64,000 nt of DNA from Archegozetes longisetosus (Eukaryota; Arthropoda; Arachnida; Sarcoptiformes; Trhypochthoniidae), in contig JAEMBT020000009.1 of NCBI GenBank assembly GCA_018873245.2, forward strand, positions 4,208,242 to 4,272,241, written 5' to 3'. The notes under the pieces were generated by a model. The model saw nothing but the letters and a program-made list of their open reading frames with translations. It was not told the DNA's origin and ran no database searches. The position numbers were made by a program, and so were the translations under genes. Of the stretch, positions 21,726 to 33,419 are shown one piece after another (the stretch's first letter is position 1; each line of letters starts with the position of its first letter).

Positions 21726-22359
21726 GGTTAATGCCACTTTTGGAGATTTGACCTCGAAATGACCTTCAAGATGACCTTTTTTGACCTTGAGCCATATACA
21801 TATTCTGAACCAGCTTGACGAGTTTTATAAGAATATATCATCAAAAGTAGGTACCCGCTAAAGGCACCCATTACCAAATATTTAAGCTAATTCCGATGAA
21901 TTGACTCTTACTGTCAACTCATCTTAAAATAGCTCTACTCTTGAGCTTAAGCAATAAAGTTTTATTTCTTGAGTTCGCAGAATAGATCGCTTCTCTAAAG
22001 ATTTGAGGTCGCGCCCTATTTTGCATTCTAATAAGAGACATGTGAAAGCAAGAAAATATTTTGCATTTACAATAATAGTGATTATAACAAAATCGATTCG
22101 ATTATGACTGACTTTAACAAAAACAAAATACTCCCAACCATAGATCACGTCTTTAATTATCTAAGACTAATTCGACCATTTCATTCAAAAATTGACATTT
22201 TGTAAAATTTTTAAAACAACGAGGTATAAATACAAACACAAAAAAATTATTAGATCTGATTTAATGAATAATATTAAAATTAAGCGAAGAAGAATCGTTA
22301 CGGCGATTGCCGGCAACCAGGAGGTGGTGACACTGTCTTTAAAACGGAAACTTCAGTAA

Positions 22360-22746
22360 CTAAAAGTTTGGGACAGCAGTCAATTATTGCATAATTAAGT
22401 TGTACCTAATAAATTATCGGTTTAACATATTTACGGTTGCCTTTTATTTCATCAAATGATTTTTATGACGCTTTAATCAGTCAAACAAAATAGGAGTTAA
22501 CACAAAAACAATTTTTCGCAAAGATCATAAGGTTCATAGGGGTCATAGTGATCATAAGTTATGATTCAAACTGTTTTGAGTAAACGAAACGACTGGTATT
22601 GGTATGACTGTTTGAAGCGTAATAAATGATTTATGGCATAATATGGAACTTTGAAGGTGTTAAACCAATGACTAATCGTTTTGCTAAACTTAACTTTATT
22701 ACGCAATAATTGGCCGCTGCCCTCAAATAGGATCTCAAACTTTTAG
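22360..22746. mobile_element. MITE with CTAAAAGTTTG ends, left arm
   Basis: Inverted ends CTAAAAGTTTG and CAAACTTTTAG, with inner paired blocks CAATTATTGC and GCAATAATTG and GGTTTAAC with GTTAAACC. No ORF. No clear target duplication. A GC-rich patch (GGCGATTGCCGGC) lies just outside at about 22300. Confidence 0.55.
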
Positions 22747-22749
22747 GAC

Positions 22750-23392
22750 CCAACAACAGCAAGTAATAGCTGTAACAAGTATAATTTTTATTCAGAAAAA
22801 TTAAGTCAAAGATAAGTTACCACTAAATTCATAATTTAGTTTAAGAGGTAGACAATCGTCAAAGCGATTAGATTTAAAGTCTGCAAGGCGTAAAATATGC
22901 CTCAATTTCTTATTTAATCTTAATATAAACATTGAGCGAACATACATAGTCCGTTCATAAGTTTTCATACAAATAATGTTGCTTATTCTAACTGAATCAA
23001 ATATAGGAAAATTGTGAAACTTATAATAAAGTCAGATATTTGCCAATTTTGTTATGAAAAAACTTGGAATTTTCTTACCTGTTTTTTTCAAAACTTGGTA
23101 ATATTGATACAAAGTACGTAGGAGTTACTTTTAGTTTATTGCATATTGATTGAAATTTTATTAAATGTTATAAGACAGCTCTAGTTTCAGATAATGTGAA
23201 GAAATTTAATCTTCTCTAAAAATTAGCTGTTTGCATTTGTCATTCAAACAATGAATAAACACTATTGGTTAATTACTAATATTGCTTGCTTAAGGCATTA
23301 ATAGAAACCTCTTGTGGAGTCATTAAACTTTGTATCACAAAATAGTTTACATTTGAAATAACTCAAAAGATATTTACGATGCTCACAGTATA
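22750..23392. other. Non-coding stretch between MITE and hairpin, left arm
   Basis: No gene or element recognised. Mirrored at about 25880-26520. Confidence 0.4.
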
Positions 23393-23395
23393 TAA

Positions 23396-23477
23396 GGGAC
23401 CCCGGGACCCCGAAAAGAAACCGGATATTTATTAACACTATATTACTATTAAATCGCCGGTTTCTTTTCGGGGTCCC
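23396..23477. repeat. GC-rich hairpin at the 3' end of the aegerolysin gene, left arm
   Basis: GACCCCGAAAAGAAACCGG pairs with CCGGTTTCTTTTCGGGGTC across a loop of about 32 bases. It starts within 20 bases of the aegerolysin stop. The left copy has a duplicated GGGACCCC; the right-arm copy has one GGGACCCC but an extra TTCTT unit on the other stem side, consistent with slippage at a hairpin. Far more GC-rich than the surroundings. Could be a tiny MITE with TATATAA flanks or a transcript 3' structure. Confidence 0.8.
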
Positions 23478-23496
23478 TTTATATATTGTTTATTAA

Positions 23497-23898
23497 TTAT
23501 TTTTCATAAATTGTTATTTTGACTGTTCCTAATGCACCGCCATAAAGGTTTTCATCTTCATACTCAACAATGTAATTACTTTCCTTTGTGACTTTAAGAC
23601 TATTATTCTTGTCCCAGAATGGACAATTAAAATATATATGGCTGATAATACTCTCATCTTCAGCAGCTAAGTCAAATTGACCTTCGCATCCTGAGATTGC
23701 ACTAAACCGTCCACAAGAATTTAGTTTAATATTTGCTTCAGATATGATTTCCAGTTTATTTATATCAGTATCCTCCAGTTCTTGATCCTTACTAGTGGAT
23801 GAATGCCATTTTCCCCAAATTATCTTAGCGTTTGTTATTTTAATTCTGACATTCGTGCGGTTGTGAATAGCAAATGATACCCATGTATTGTAACCCAT
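23497..23898 (-). CDS. Aegerolysin-family protein, left palindrome twin
   Basis: A 133-residue single-exon protein, the usual aegerolysin length (about 130-145), with no signal peptide, also usual. Seen: WVSFAI near the start, WGKW at 28-31, SCGR at 61-64, SG-EG-FDL at 69-77, YFNCPF at 89-94 and GGALGTVKI at 120-128; these match the family's SCGR, GTEGSFDLYD, DCPW and GALG landmarks. Family members are beta-sandwich proteins that bind membrane sphingolipids, often ceramide phosphoethanolamine, and some pair with a MACPF protein to form pores; no MACPF gene is in this window. ATG at 23898 chosen; four open codons precede it. An AATAAA signal overlaps the bases just past the stop. Two nearly identical genes face away from the palindrome centre. 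The family is mostly fungal and bacterial, so transfer is inferred. Confidence 0.85.
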   Translation of the reverse strand: MGYNTWVSFAIHNRTNVRIKITNAKIIWGKWHSSTSKDQELEDTDINKLEIISEANIKLNSCGRFSAISGCEGQFDLAAEDESIISHIYFNCPFWDKNNSLKVTKESNYIVEYEDENLYGGALGTVKITIYEK

Positions 23899-23909
23899 TA
23901 GTCGATTCA

Positions 23910-24506
23910 CTAACGTTAAATAATGTACCGATTATATAATTATCATAAATATAATTTGAGTAGAATTTTTGGTAATCCAATGTTGTATCAATACCAACAG
24001 TGTAAATAAAGTAAAGAATGAGACAAAAACGGAAAAGAGTGAATTAATTATAGACGAAAATTGCCGATCTAAGCAAACATATTGTCATACTTATTATTAT
24101 TTACCTGTAACGATTACAGTTTATAAATTTTGTCTGAATGCTCAAGTTTATACAGTGAAGTCTATTCCTTAACGCACTTTTATTGATCTAATGCTGTAAA
24201 AATCCAATTCAAGGCTATTTTTATCTTCAAATTATAGAATTTTCTCGCATGATTCTTACATGTTAAGTCTAGTAATATTAAAAATGAATATCATTTAATC
24301 CTTACCTAACGATTCGTCTTATATGCACTCAAAAACACTTTTGAATCAGAAGACTCATTTGAACAGAAGAAAATGCAATAGCTAGTTAGGAATGTTTCAT
24401 AATGTGGTCTCATATGAACGCATTGTCTGGTTGCCAACAACTATAAAGTTTATCTTACAGACTGAGTGTGTTATTAAACCTAAACTTTAGATTAAACAAA
24501 GTCCTT
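23910..24506. other. Inner left-arm flank upstream of the aegerolysin gene
   Basis: Probably carries the aegerolysin promoter. A divergent open frame at 23969-24172 (starts TTG, 67 codons, Cys/Tyr-rich end) is identical in both arms but has no ATG and no recognisable domain; it might be an exon of something or chance. Confidence 0.35.
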
Positions 24507-24768
24507 TAGATTAAATTAAGTTGAAAATTAATTTGCTTATAGAAAATTATATAATGTAGTAGCAGTATCATAAGATTGGGCAATAAACGCTTGAACGTAG
24601 TAGAGTTACAACCTAAAGTAAGTCATTTTTATAACTTAATACTAGTATCAGAGATCGATTTTTGCAACTAATCTTTCTATATTCTAAGAATAATTTGGAT
24701 GAATTCATTTGAAAAATAACTCTGGTTGCAGTCTATATCACGAGTACACATCCCTTCACAGGTATTTC
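24507..24768. other. Palindrome spacer, 262 bp
   Basis: Unique sequence between the two arms. AT-rich with no ORF, RNA motif or repeat that I recognise. The first mismatch on each side is unambiguous (T24507 against C24768). Confidence 0.9.
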
Positions 24769-25376
24769 AAGGACTTTGTTTAATCTAAAGTTTAGGTTTA
24801 ATAACACACTCAGTCTGTAAGATAAACTTTATAGTTGTTGGCAACCAGACAATGCGTTCATATGAGACCACATTATGAAACATTCCTAACTAGCTATTGC
24901 ATTTTCTTCTGTTCAAATGAGTCTTCTGATTCAAAAGTGTTTTTGAGTGCATATAAGACGAATCGTTAGGTAAGGATTAAATGATATTCATTTTTAATAT
25001 TACTAGACTTAACATGTAAGAATCATGCGAGAAAATTCTATAATTTGAAGATAAAAATAGCCTTGAATTGGATTTTTACAGCATTAGATCAATAAAAGTG
25101 CGTTAAGGAATAGACTTCACTGTATAAACTTGAGCATTCAGACAAAATTTATAAACTGTAATCGTTACAGGTAAATAATAATAAGTATGACAATATGTTT
25201 GCTTAGATCGGCAATTTTCGTCTATAATTAATTCACTCTTTTCCGTTTTTGTCTCATTCTTTACTTTATTTACACTGTTGGTATTGATACAACATTGGAT
25301 TACCAAAAATTCTACTCAAATTATATTTATGATAATTATATAATCGGTACATTATTTAACGTTAGTGAATCGACTA

Positions 25377-25778
25377 ATGGGTTACAATACATGGGTATCA
25401 TTTGCTATTCACAACCGCACGAATGTCAGAATTAAAATAACAAACGCTAAGATAATTTGGGGAAAATGGCATTCATCCACTAGTAAGGATCAAGAACTGG
25501 AGGATACTGATATAAATAAACTGGAAATCATATCTGAAGCAAATATTAAACTAAATTCTTGTGGACGGTTTAGTGCAATCTCAGGATGCGAAGGTCAATT
25601 TGACTTAGCTGCTGAAGATGAGAGTATTATCAGCCATATATATTTTAATTGTCCATTCTGGGACAAGAATAATAGTCTTAAAGTCACAAAGGAAAGTAAT
25701 TACATTGTTGAGTATGAAGATGAAAACCTTTATGGCGGTGCATTAGGAACAGTCAAAATAACAATTTATGAAAAATAA
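25377..25778 (+). CDS. Aegerolysin-family protein, right palindrome twin
   Basis: Encodes exactly the same 133 residues as the minus-strand copy, with the same landmarks (SCGR, EG-FDL, NCPF, GGALG). ATG at 25377; just upstream is TTTAACGTTAG, which could be a splice acceptor for an untranslated or short 5' exon, but no upstream exon is identifiable. AATAAA lies at about 25782, then the GC-rich hairpin. Codon use is AT-rich like the neighbours, so if acquired by transfer it has had time to adapt or came from an AT-rich donor. Identity of the two copies implies recent duplication or ongoing gene conversion. Confidence 0.85.
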   Translation: MGYNTWVSFAIHNRTNVRIKITNAKIIWGKWHSSTSKDQELEDTDINKLEIISEANIKLNSCGRFSAISGCEGQFDLAAEDESIISHIYFNCPFWDKNNSLKVTKESNYIVEYEDENLYGGALGTVKITIYEK

Positions 25779-25796
25779 TTAATAAACAATATATAA

Positions 25797-25875
25797 GGGA
25801 CCCCGAAAAGAAACCGGCGATTTAATAGTAATATAGTGTTAATAAATATCCGGTTTCTTTTCTTTTCGGGGTCCC
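25797..25875. repeat. GC-rich hairpin at the 3' end of the aegerolysin gene, right arm
   Basis: GGGACCCCGAAAAGAAACC pairs with the stem at 25852-25875, where the run TTTCTTTTCTTTTC is one TTTTC unit longer than the partner strand. It lies about 18 bases past the stop codon. The counterpart in the left arm differs by slippage-like changes only. Confidence 0.8.
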
Positions 25876-26524
25876 TTATATACTGTGAGCATCGTAAATA
25901 TCTTTTGAGTTATTTCAAATGTAAACTATTTTGTGATACAAAGTTTAATGACTCCACAAGAGGTTTCTATTAATGCCTTAAGCAAGCAATATTAGTAATT
26001 AACCAATAGTGTTTATTCATTGTTTGAATGACAAATGCAAACAGCTAATTTTTAGAGAAGATTAAATTTCTTCACATTATCTGAAACTAGAGCTGTCTTA
26101 TAACATTTAATAAAATTTCAATCAATATGCAATAAACTAAAAGTAACTCCTACGTACTTTGTATCAATATTACCAAGTTTTGAAAAAAACAGGTAAGAAA
26201 ATTCCAAGTTTTTTCATAACAAAATTGGCAAATATCTGACTTTATTATAAGTTTCACAATTTTCCTATATTTGATTCAGTTAGAATAAGCAACATTATTT
26301 GTATGAAAACTTATGAACGGACTATGTATGTTCGCTCAATGTTTATATTAAGATTAAATAAGAAATTGAGGCATATTTTACGCCTTGCAGACTTTAAATC
26401 TAATCGCTTTGACGATTGTCTACCTCTTAAACTAAATTATGAATTTAGTGGTAACTTATCTTTGACTTAATTTTTCTGAATAAAAATTATACTTGTTACA
26501 GCTATTACTTGCTGTTGTTGGGTC

Positions 26525-26911
26525 CTAAAAGTTTGAGATCCTATTTGAGGGCAGCGGCCAATTATTGCGTAATAAAGTTAAGTTTAGCAAAACGATTAGT
26601 CATTGGTTTAACACCTTCAAAGTTCCATATTATGCCATAAATCATTTATTACGCTTCAAACAGTCATACCAATACCAGTCGTTTCGTTTACTCAAAACAG
26701 TTTGAATCATAACTTATGATCACTATGACCCCTATGAACCTTATGATCTTTGCGAAAAATTGTTTTTGTGTTAACTCCTATTTTGTTTGACTGATTAAAG
26801 CGTCATAAAAATCATTTGATGAAATAAAAGGCAACCGTAAATATGTTAAACCGATAATTTATTAGGTACAACTTAATTATGCAATAATTGACTGCTGTCC
26901 CAAACTTTTAG
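26525..26911. mobile_element. MITE with CTAAAAGTTTG ends, right arm
   Basis: Mirror of the 22360-22746 element with the same ends, GCGGCCAATTATTGCG and GCAATAATTGACTGC inner blocks. Confidence 0.55.
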
Positions 26912-27544
26912 TTACTGAAGTTTCCGTTTTAAAGACAGTGTCACCACCTCCTGGTTGCCGGCAATCGCCGTAACGATTCTTCTTCGCTTAATTTTAATAT
27001 TATTCATTAAATCAGATCTAATAATTTTTTTGTGTTTGTATTTATACCTCGTTGTTTTAAAAATTTTACAAAATGTCAATTTTTGAATGAAATGGTCGAA
27101 TTAGTCTTAGATAATTAAAGACGTGATCTATGGTTGGGAGTATTTTGTTTTTGTTAAAGTCAGTCATAATCGAATCGATTTTGTTATAATCACTATTATT
27201 GTAAATGCAAAATATTTTCTTGCTTTCACATGTCTCTTATTAGAATGCAAAATAGGGCGCGACCTCAAATCTTTAGAGAAGCGATCTATTCTGCGAACTC
27301 AAGAAATAAAACTTTATTGCTTAAGCTCAAGAGTAGAGCTATTTTAAGATGAGTTGACAGTAAGAGTCAATTCATCGGAATTAGCTTAAATATTTGGTAA
27401 TGGGTGCCTTTAGCGGGTACCTACTTTTGATGATATATTCTTATAAAACTCGTCAAGCTGGTTCAGAATATGTATATGGCTCAAGGTCAAAAAGGTCATC
27501 TTGAAGGTCATTTCGAGGTCAAATCTCCAAAAGTGGCATTAACC

Positions 27545-28235
27545 GGTAGATGGTGCCTTTTAAGGGCACATATTTTGAATGATCGATCCTAATAGTACTC
27601 GATGTGAGGAGTCGAATGATATATCACATGCCATGATTTATCCATAAATTAGGTGAGAATTTTGAATTTTTTATATATATATAGGCACCCACCTGACCAC
27701 CCCAGACATCCCCTCTCCATTCATCCTTCTCTCCATTCATCCTTCTCTCAACGTACCAATTGGCGACTCGTTTAACCTAACCACCACGAATCCAATTTAA
27801 CCTAAGCTGAAGATAGCGTCAGATCACTTCAGTCGGAACGCTTCGTGTTCCTCGCTTCGCGACCTGACGCAATTTTCACTTAGGTTAAATCACGCACGTG
27901 GATACTTGATTACTTTATGGAGAAATATCTTATATCGCCTTTCGGGGGGATACCTAGAGATAGAACTATTTTTGAGTTTTTGAAATATTTCACTTTTACG
28001 TAATTTATGGACAGAACATGGGCATGTAATATATCATTCGACTCACTACATCGAGTACTATTAGGATCGATCATCAAAAGTAGGTGCCTGGGGTATATAA
28101 TAATGATTAAAACATCAAAAATTTCACGTCATTTGTGGATAAAACATGGCATGTACTATATCGTTAGACTACATACACCGAGTACTATTAGGATCAATCA
28201 TGAAAAGGGTGTGCCTGGAAAAGGCACCATCTACC
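27545..28235. mobile_element. Foldback element with GGTAGATGGTGCC ends, right arm
   Basis: Mirror of 21034-21725, one base shorter. The apparent ORF at 28007-28255 lies inside this repeat and is not a gene. Confidence 0.65.
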
Positions 28236-28239
28236 GATT

Positions 28240-30725
28240 ATTAATATATATGTAGAGAAATCAACGCTTCATGTAGTAAATAACCTTCATTTTTAAAACT
28301 AAATGTATATTAATTGGAAACTAATAAGTGTGATTTGCCTCTTATACTATTATTTGGACAGCAGTTAACGCAATTTTGAATGAGTATAACTCTTATAGAA
28401 ATGGTGATCAGCATTTTTGAACATCATATGACATACCATTTGTCTTTTTAAAATCTTTTCAAAATCGGAATCTTAGTGGTGAGACAGTTCCATTGTAAGA
28501 ATCATTATACTAAACAAAAATCACTTTAATCAACTTAACGATATTCATTTGATTGGAAGCATACTCATGATCTCCAAGGTGTTTAAAATATTTGTTATCT
28601 AACAAAACAAAAGTAATTTTACAATGTATCTATAGTGTACTGTTTGATCAAATTATTTGTCTTTTTTGAACATATAATTATCTAAAATTAAAGTTTAAGT
28701 CCAAAATTTACTTCGAATAAAAGCTATTTCGGTAGCCATTTCAAAGATTGTTTATTATTCATACAATTCAAAAACAATATTTAAATTTACGCTATTCTAA
28801 AAATATTTCTTTGAATGAACTTAGAAATATTTATCAAATTTATAATTTAAAGCAGCCAACTTCAAAAAAATTATATTTTCATAGTTAAAACAAAAAACAT
28901 ACTATATCCTTGCATACTTTTCTCTTCTTGACATAATCTACTGTATGTGGATGACTACTTTCAGGCTTTCTTTTCAAACTGATACATTAAGTTATTGATA
29001 TGATGGTATTTTATACTGTTATGGTACCGATTTCTTCCAGTTGTTAATGTTTTAATGCTAAATATCTTTTATACTTTCGGTGAAATGCTCTGCCAAACGC
29101 TTAACACGTAACTTGCAGTTATTCTTCAACATCAATGATTAACTTTTTTATTTACAAAAACTGTTTTAAATCAGCTTTAATTAAATTTATTGCGATAAAC
29201 AGTAGTTCTATAATTTTAATTTGACTTTAACAGAACACTGAATATACTAAGTTATGTACAACTAAATAATTTATTTATTAATATAATTCAATAAAGACAC
29301 AATTTAGAGCTGAACGAATTAAGATTGAGCTAACGTTGGCTTATTGCTAGTTCTTGGATACTATCTTCATGTGGGACTACGTGTAAAGAAATTTCAAACT
29401 ATTATTAATTTTACAAGGAAATAATCGAAGACTTATGATTACTAGTATATTAACTCATAAGATTTTAGTTCGAGACTTTTGCAAGCAATAACTGTCTCAA
29501 TATCACATTAATCAATGAGATATATCCGTATATCAATGTAAAACTCAAAAGTATGAATAACATTGCGAGGACCCCATTATTGTGAAAAAGGAAATTAATG
29601 AATTAAGAATAGAGTTAGCGAGAAAAAAATGTTTGAATTAATTTTATACTCAATATAACATAAGTTTCAAAGAATTTATTTCTGAGACACTCGTTTTAGA
29701 AATGGTTTTATATCTTAAATAAACTTATTAAATTCTCATAGAAAATTAGTTAAATTTGATAGTTAAATTCTCAAAATGGTATTTAATATAAGTCAAACAA
29801 ATTTCTTAGAAAAATGAGTTGCATCGAATTTTCAATTAAAAGGTTGATAAAACCGAAGGCAATTCAGAACTTATAGAGGTATTAAATTCAACAGGAACTA
29901 TAATTAAACATTTTGGTTACTTAAATAGTAAACTCTGATTTGAAAATATTAGTTTCGGTTAAAATAATTAAATGAATTAATGAGATTTTGATTAATGAAT
30001 TAACTAATTAGTAAAAACTTGTCATTCAACAATTATATTTTAGAACATTTTTGAATGATTCAAACTTTTTATGGAATTTTCTGCAAATTAACTTATGCAA
30101 AACTTTTTATATATTTTATCATGCGGAAAGGTCTTCATAATAATAATTTATATAAATATATATTGATTGGTTTAGGTGAAAGTTAAATTATTGATAGACA
30201 TGATAACATACCATTAGGACATTTTATCTAAAATTTTCTATTGTTTCGAAATAACATGAAATTGAAGATTATGCGAATAGAAAAGTTTTATGACACTTAA
30301 AATATTATTTAGATTTAGTGTATGAATGTTAAATGTAATTTTAGGATTTTCTATCTAGTTTTAGCTCTATAACTTCGCATATGAATATTTTTTTCAATTT
30401 CTAATATATACTCTATTTTTAATTATTTCGTGTCAGGTAGAATGAAACTTACAACAAAAATACATTTTTAAGTGAAAGTTGAATTATCAAAAGACATGGA
30501 AACTTACTATTATGATACTTTTATGTATTTTTCAACTACATTTTTGGTGAGTTCTATGAGTATTGAAGGTCATATAAAAGTGCATAATACCTATTGATTA
30601 ATCTCAATGTTACCTACATTTGAAATCTTATATGTAGATATAACTTGAAAGCTTACTTTTCAATTTTTGGTTTTGCAAATTTTGTAATCAATAAGTTTGT
30701 AATTGTGTGCAAAATAATTTAAATA
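28240..30725. other. Upstream flank of the right-arm GR
   Basis: Mirror of 18532-21030; no gene recognised. Presumed GR promoter in the last few hundred bases. Confidence 0.45.
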
Positions 30726-30732
30726 TACAGTG

Positions 30733-32063
30733 ATGGCAATCGAAGAAACAGTTTTTGATCCAAAACAACTTATACCTCGAAATAAAATCATCAAAACAGC
30801 CTCATCTCAATTATATAAAATTGGTTTATCTAATTTTTCTTATGAGTTGGTTCATAGGAATATATTACACAATCCATTATTTATTTTCACAATGCATATA
30901 CAACTCCTTATTCGAAGTGTTATTTTATTGTCATTAAGTGATGAGAACAAACATTTATTCATTTATTTGGGCGATTTTTCTGATCTATTGAATGCAAGAA
31001 TCCATTTCAACCTTTTCATAGCCACAGGATTATTAATACCTATCGTATCTCAAATCATTCATTATTTCAATTATAGGAATGGTGCAAAGCTCTCATATCT
31101 TAAACCTTTCGAAATGATGTCGGGATTAGTTTCACCACAAAGTATTGGTCTCACAAATCAAACGGATGTTTACAAAATGATTGATTTATCTAAAATGTTA
31201 TTTAGTTTAACTGAATTTCTAACTAAAATAGTACTGCCTATTATAGCATATTTTATAACGTTTATCACGTTTTGTTACAACTATTCTATTAATGAAGTTA
31301 TTATATTTGGAATATCTCTTAGCATTTTGTGGGCATTGAATGCCTATTTCATATATAGCATTGTATTTTGGCAATTGATATACTATTATATTATATGTTA
31401 TTACATAAAGATTAGAATACGAGTACTGAACGAAAGAATTTCTAAAAGTTTAAAACGAGAAATACGATATATTCATCAAATTTTAAGAAATTTTGACTCT
31501 TTATATAAGGAGATCACTGCATACAATAACGAATATTGGTCTAAATTTTTATTCTTGATTTGGTTCTTATTTACCATCATTTTGAGCACATTTTTATACA
31601 TGACATTATTTATCAAAATGCCCTCAATCAATAAATCTTTTTTTATTTTTGTGTCCATTCTATTTATCTTAATACTAATGGGAATCGTAAACATCACGTC
31701 TGCAGTTAATTCAGAGGCAAATAAATCGTATAAGCTAATTAACAATTGTATATCTTATTCAGGAAGATATTATTTTCCAATTACTATAAGGCTGAAGGTA
31801 AAACGTTCTACAAAATGATCAAATCTTAACTTAGAATTTTTTTCACTGAATTATAGTTAATGTCATTCATTGAAAGAGTTGGTCAGAAAACTGTTGGATT
31901 TTATTGTTGGAAATTGTTTATTATAAACTATTTTCGTGGATACGAAGTGAGTATTGTATGGATTATCAAATGTTAAAAGTTTAAGATGATTATTTTTCTT
32001 ACCCAATAGATTATTTCAATAATAGCTATACTTTTGCTCAAAACAATAGAAATGTCAAGATGA
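30733..32063 (+). CDS. Gustatory-receptor-like protein, right palindrome twin
   Basis: Exons 30733-31797, 31857-31946 and 32010-32063, giving 402 residues and three coding exons with phase-0 GT-AG introns of 59 and 63 bases. Exon 2 translates to LMSFIERVGQK then TVGFYCWKLFII; exon 3 ends LLLKTIEMSR. Same amino-acid sequence as the left twin. Without splicing, exon 1 would run into a spurious tail and stop at 31818, so the short downstream exons are easily missed. Convergent with the mariner relic that follows. Confidence 0.88.
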
Positions 32064-32139
32064 ATACATATTATATATTAGATGCTAGCAGAATAGTCCG
32101 AACAACTGGATCTTTAAAACAAACCTATATTTTTTTAAA

Positions 32140-32822
32140 TATGACTGTATAATTAGTGAATGTATTCCCCTCTATCTGGTTGATCAAATCCCATCGCAGT
32201 GAGAAGTGTCTTATACAAGTGGTGGCTCTTTCGACATTTATTTCATTTATAACTCGGCCATACACCATCCAATGTTGAGTCTGATTAGGAAATCTCATAT
32301 CTTTATTTGGCCTCTTTATTCTTGCAATAACATCAAAGTCGCAAGCGTTCAAAACAAGACTATAAGGGTGTGATTAAGTTCCACCCAACGATTTCGATTA
32401 AAGAATTATTTGACTTTCCGGTGTTTATGTAGTCTGGCACTGTCGTGCAGGATAAATGGATTATTAACACAGTGATTCTTTACTTCTGAAAGTATTATTT
32501 GTCCAAAAAATCAATATATACTTGAAATTTGACAATTGTATTTTCAGTAAAAGTCGATAGTAGAATATCAGATTTTGATGAAAAGCAAGAATCATCATCA
32601 CCTTCCAGTCATCTATCGTTGCTCCTGTTTTGGTGGGCTTGCCGCATCAAATATGGCCACTAGCATTATTTTAGTTTTCGAATATTTCAAGTTAAAATTA
32701 CATACGGTTCTTGTATAGGTAAGCGCCATTGATGTGAATTAAATAGATCCTTAGGGTCATATGATCTGATCCAAGTTTCATCAATAGCGATAATTCTTTC
32801 CAGAAATTCAGGGTCATTGTTA
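32140..32822 (-). pseudogene. mariner transposase relic, right arm
   Basis: Mirror of the left-arm relic, minus strand. One base fewer in a G-run near 32170, which changes the terminal frame. Contains the IDETW and HDSARLH traces. Confidence 0.85.
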
Positions 32823-32834
32823 TATCTTACATGA

Positions 32835-33405
32835 CCCTATATATATTACATAAATATTAGAATATGAGAAGAAGATGAAAGAACTGCTCGCAATATGAAA
32901 CAACTAATAAGAAATATTTGTTTCTATTTTAGGAATACTCTCTACACAGGCAAATCACTGCTTATAATTAAGAGTATTATACCTGTTCTGGCTATCGATA
33001 ATAATGATAATTAACATAACTATACATATGACAATGTTTAGTGAACAAAATTTGATAATCTAATTCATATTAGTTTTTGGTTCAATTATTCAAATTGATC
33101 TTCGTTCAATCATAAAATCACTAATAGTATTGATCATAAAACTGTTCAATCATTTCAGAGCAAATAAACCATTTAACTATGTAAGCCATTTGACATTCTG
33201 TGTAAAATGTTATTTTTCAGTTAGTATGCGGTTATAATTTAAAATTTTAGAAGACTATTTCTATTTTCTTAAACTTTTATGTTATTTCAATTTCGAGAGA
33301 AAATTTAAAATTTATTCATCGAGAAAACAAAGGTAATGTAGTTCGTTGAAAGAGTTTATCAGGAAATGGTTTTATTTAATTGATGCAGCTATTTATCATT
33401 AATCA
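32835..33405 (+). pseudogene. Gustatory receptor relic 2, right arm
   Basis: Traces of YYIKIRIR near 32845 and of exon 2 (FVERVYQE) near 33340, then KLFIIN near 33388-33405 where homology to the uninterrupted 53.4-kb copy stops. The remaining end of that exon (FRGYK-like) resumes at about 36826, 3.4 kb on. Confidence 0.7.
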
Positions 33406-33419
33406 TCAAAGATGATATA

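Larger units (their letters stand above)
12333..24506. repeat. Giant palindrome, left arm (12.17 kb)
   Basis: Reverse complement of 24769-36243. Paired coordinates sum to 49275 near the centre, 49261 through the GR region and about 48572-48576 at the outer end, showing collinearity with few indels. The aegerolysin and intact GR coding regions translate identically in the two arms; the outermost GR pseudogene shows a few substitutions. Left-only: a 597-bp solo LTR plus 4-bp duplication. The inner end is sharp at TTTAGATTAAACAAAGTCC. Confidence 0.95.

Noticed and set aside
21924-22148. 74-residue ORF present in both arms
   Set aside because: Starts with GTG, no recognisable domain, no splice context; both copies identical only because of the palindrome.
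22225-22362. TATA-like box (GGTATAAATAC) with a 33-codon ORF 40 bases on
   Set aside because: Suggestive spacing but too short, no homology, and it runs into a MITE; not enough to call a gene.
23396-23477. Bacterial rho-independent terminator carried over with the gene
   Set aside because: The stem is too long and there is no clean T-tract in the gene's direction; AATAAA precedes it, so eukaryotic 3' processing is the simpler view.
28007-28255. 82-residue ORF present in both arms
   Set aside because: Lies wholly inside the foldback repeat with GGTAGATGGTGCC ends; open by chance.
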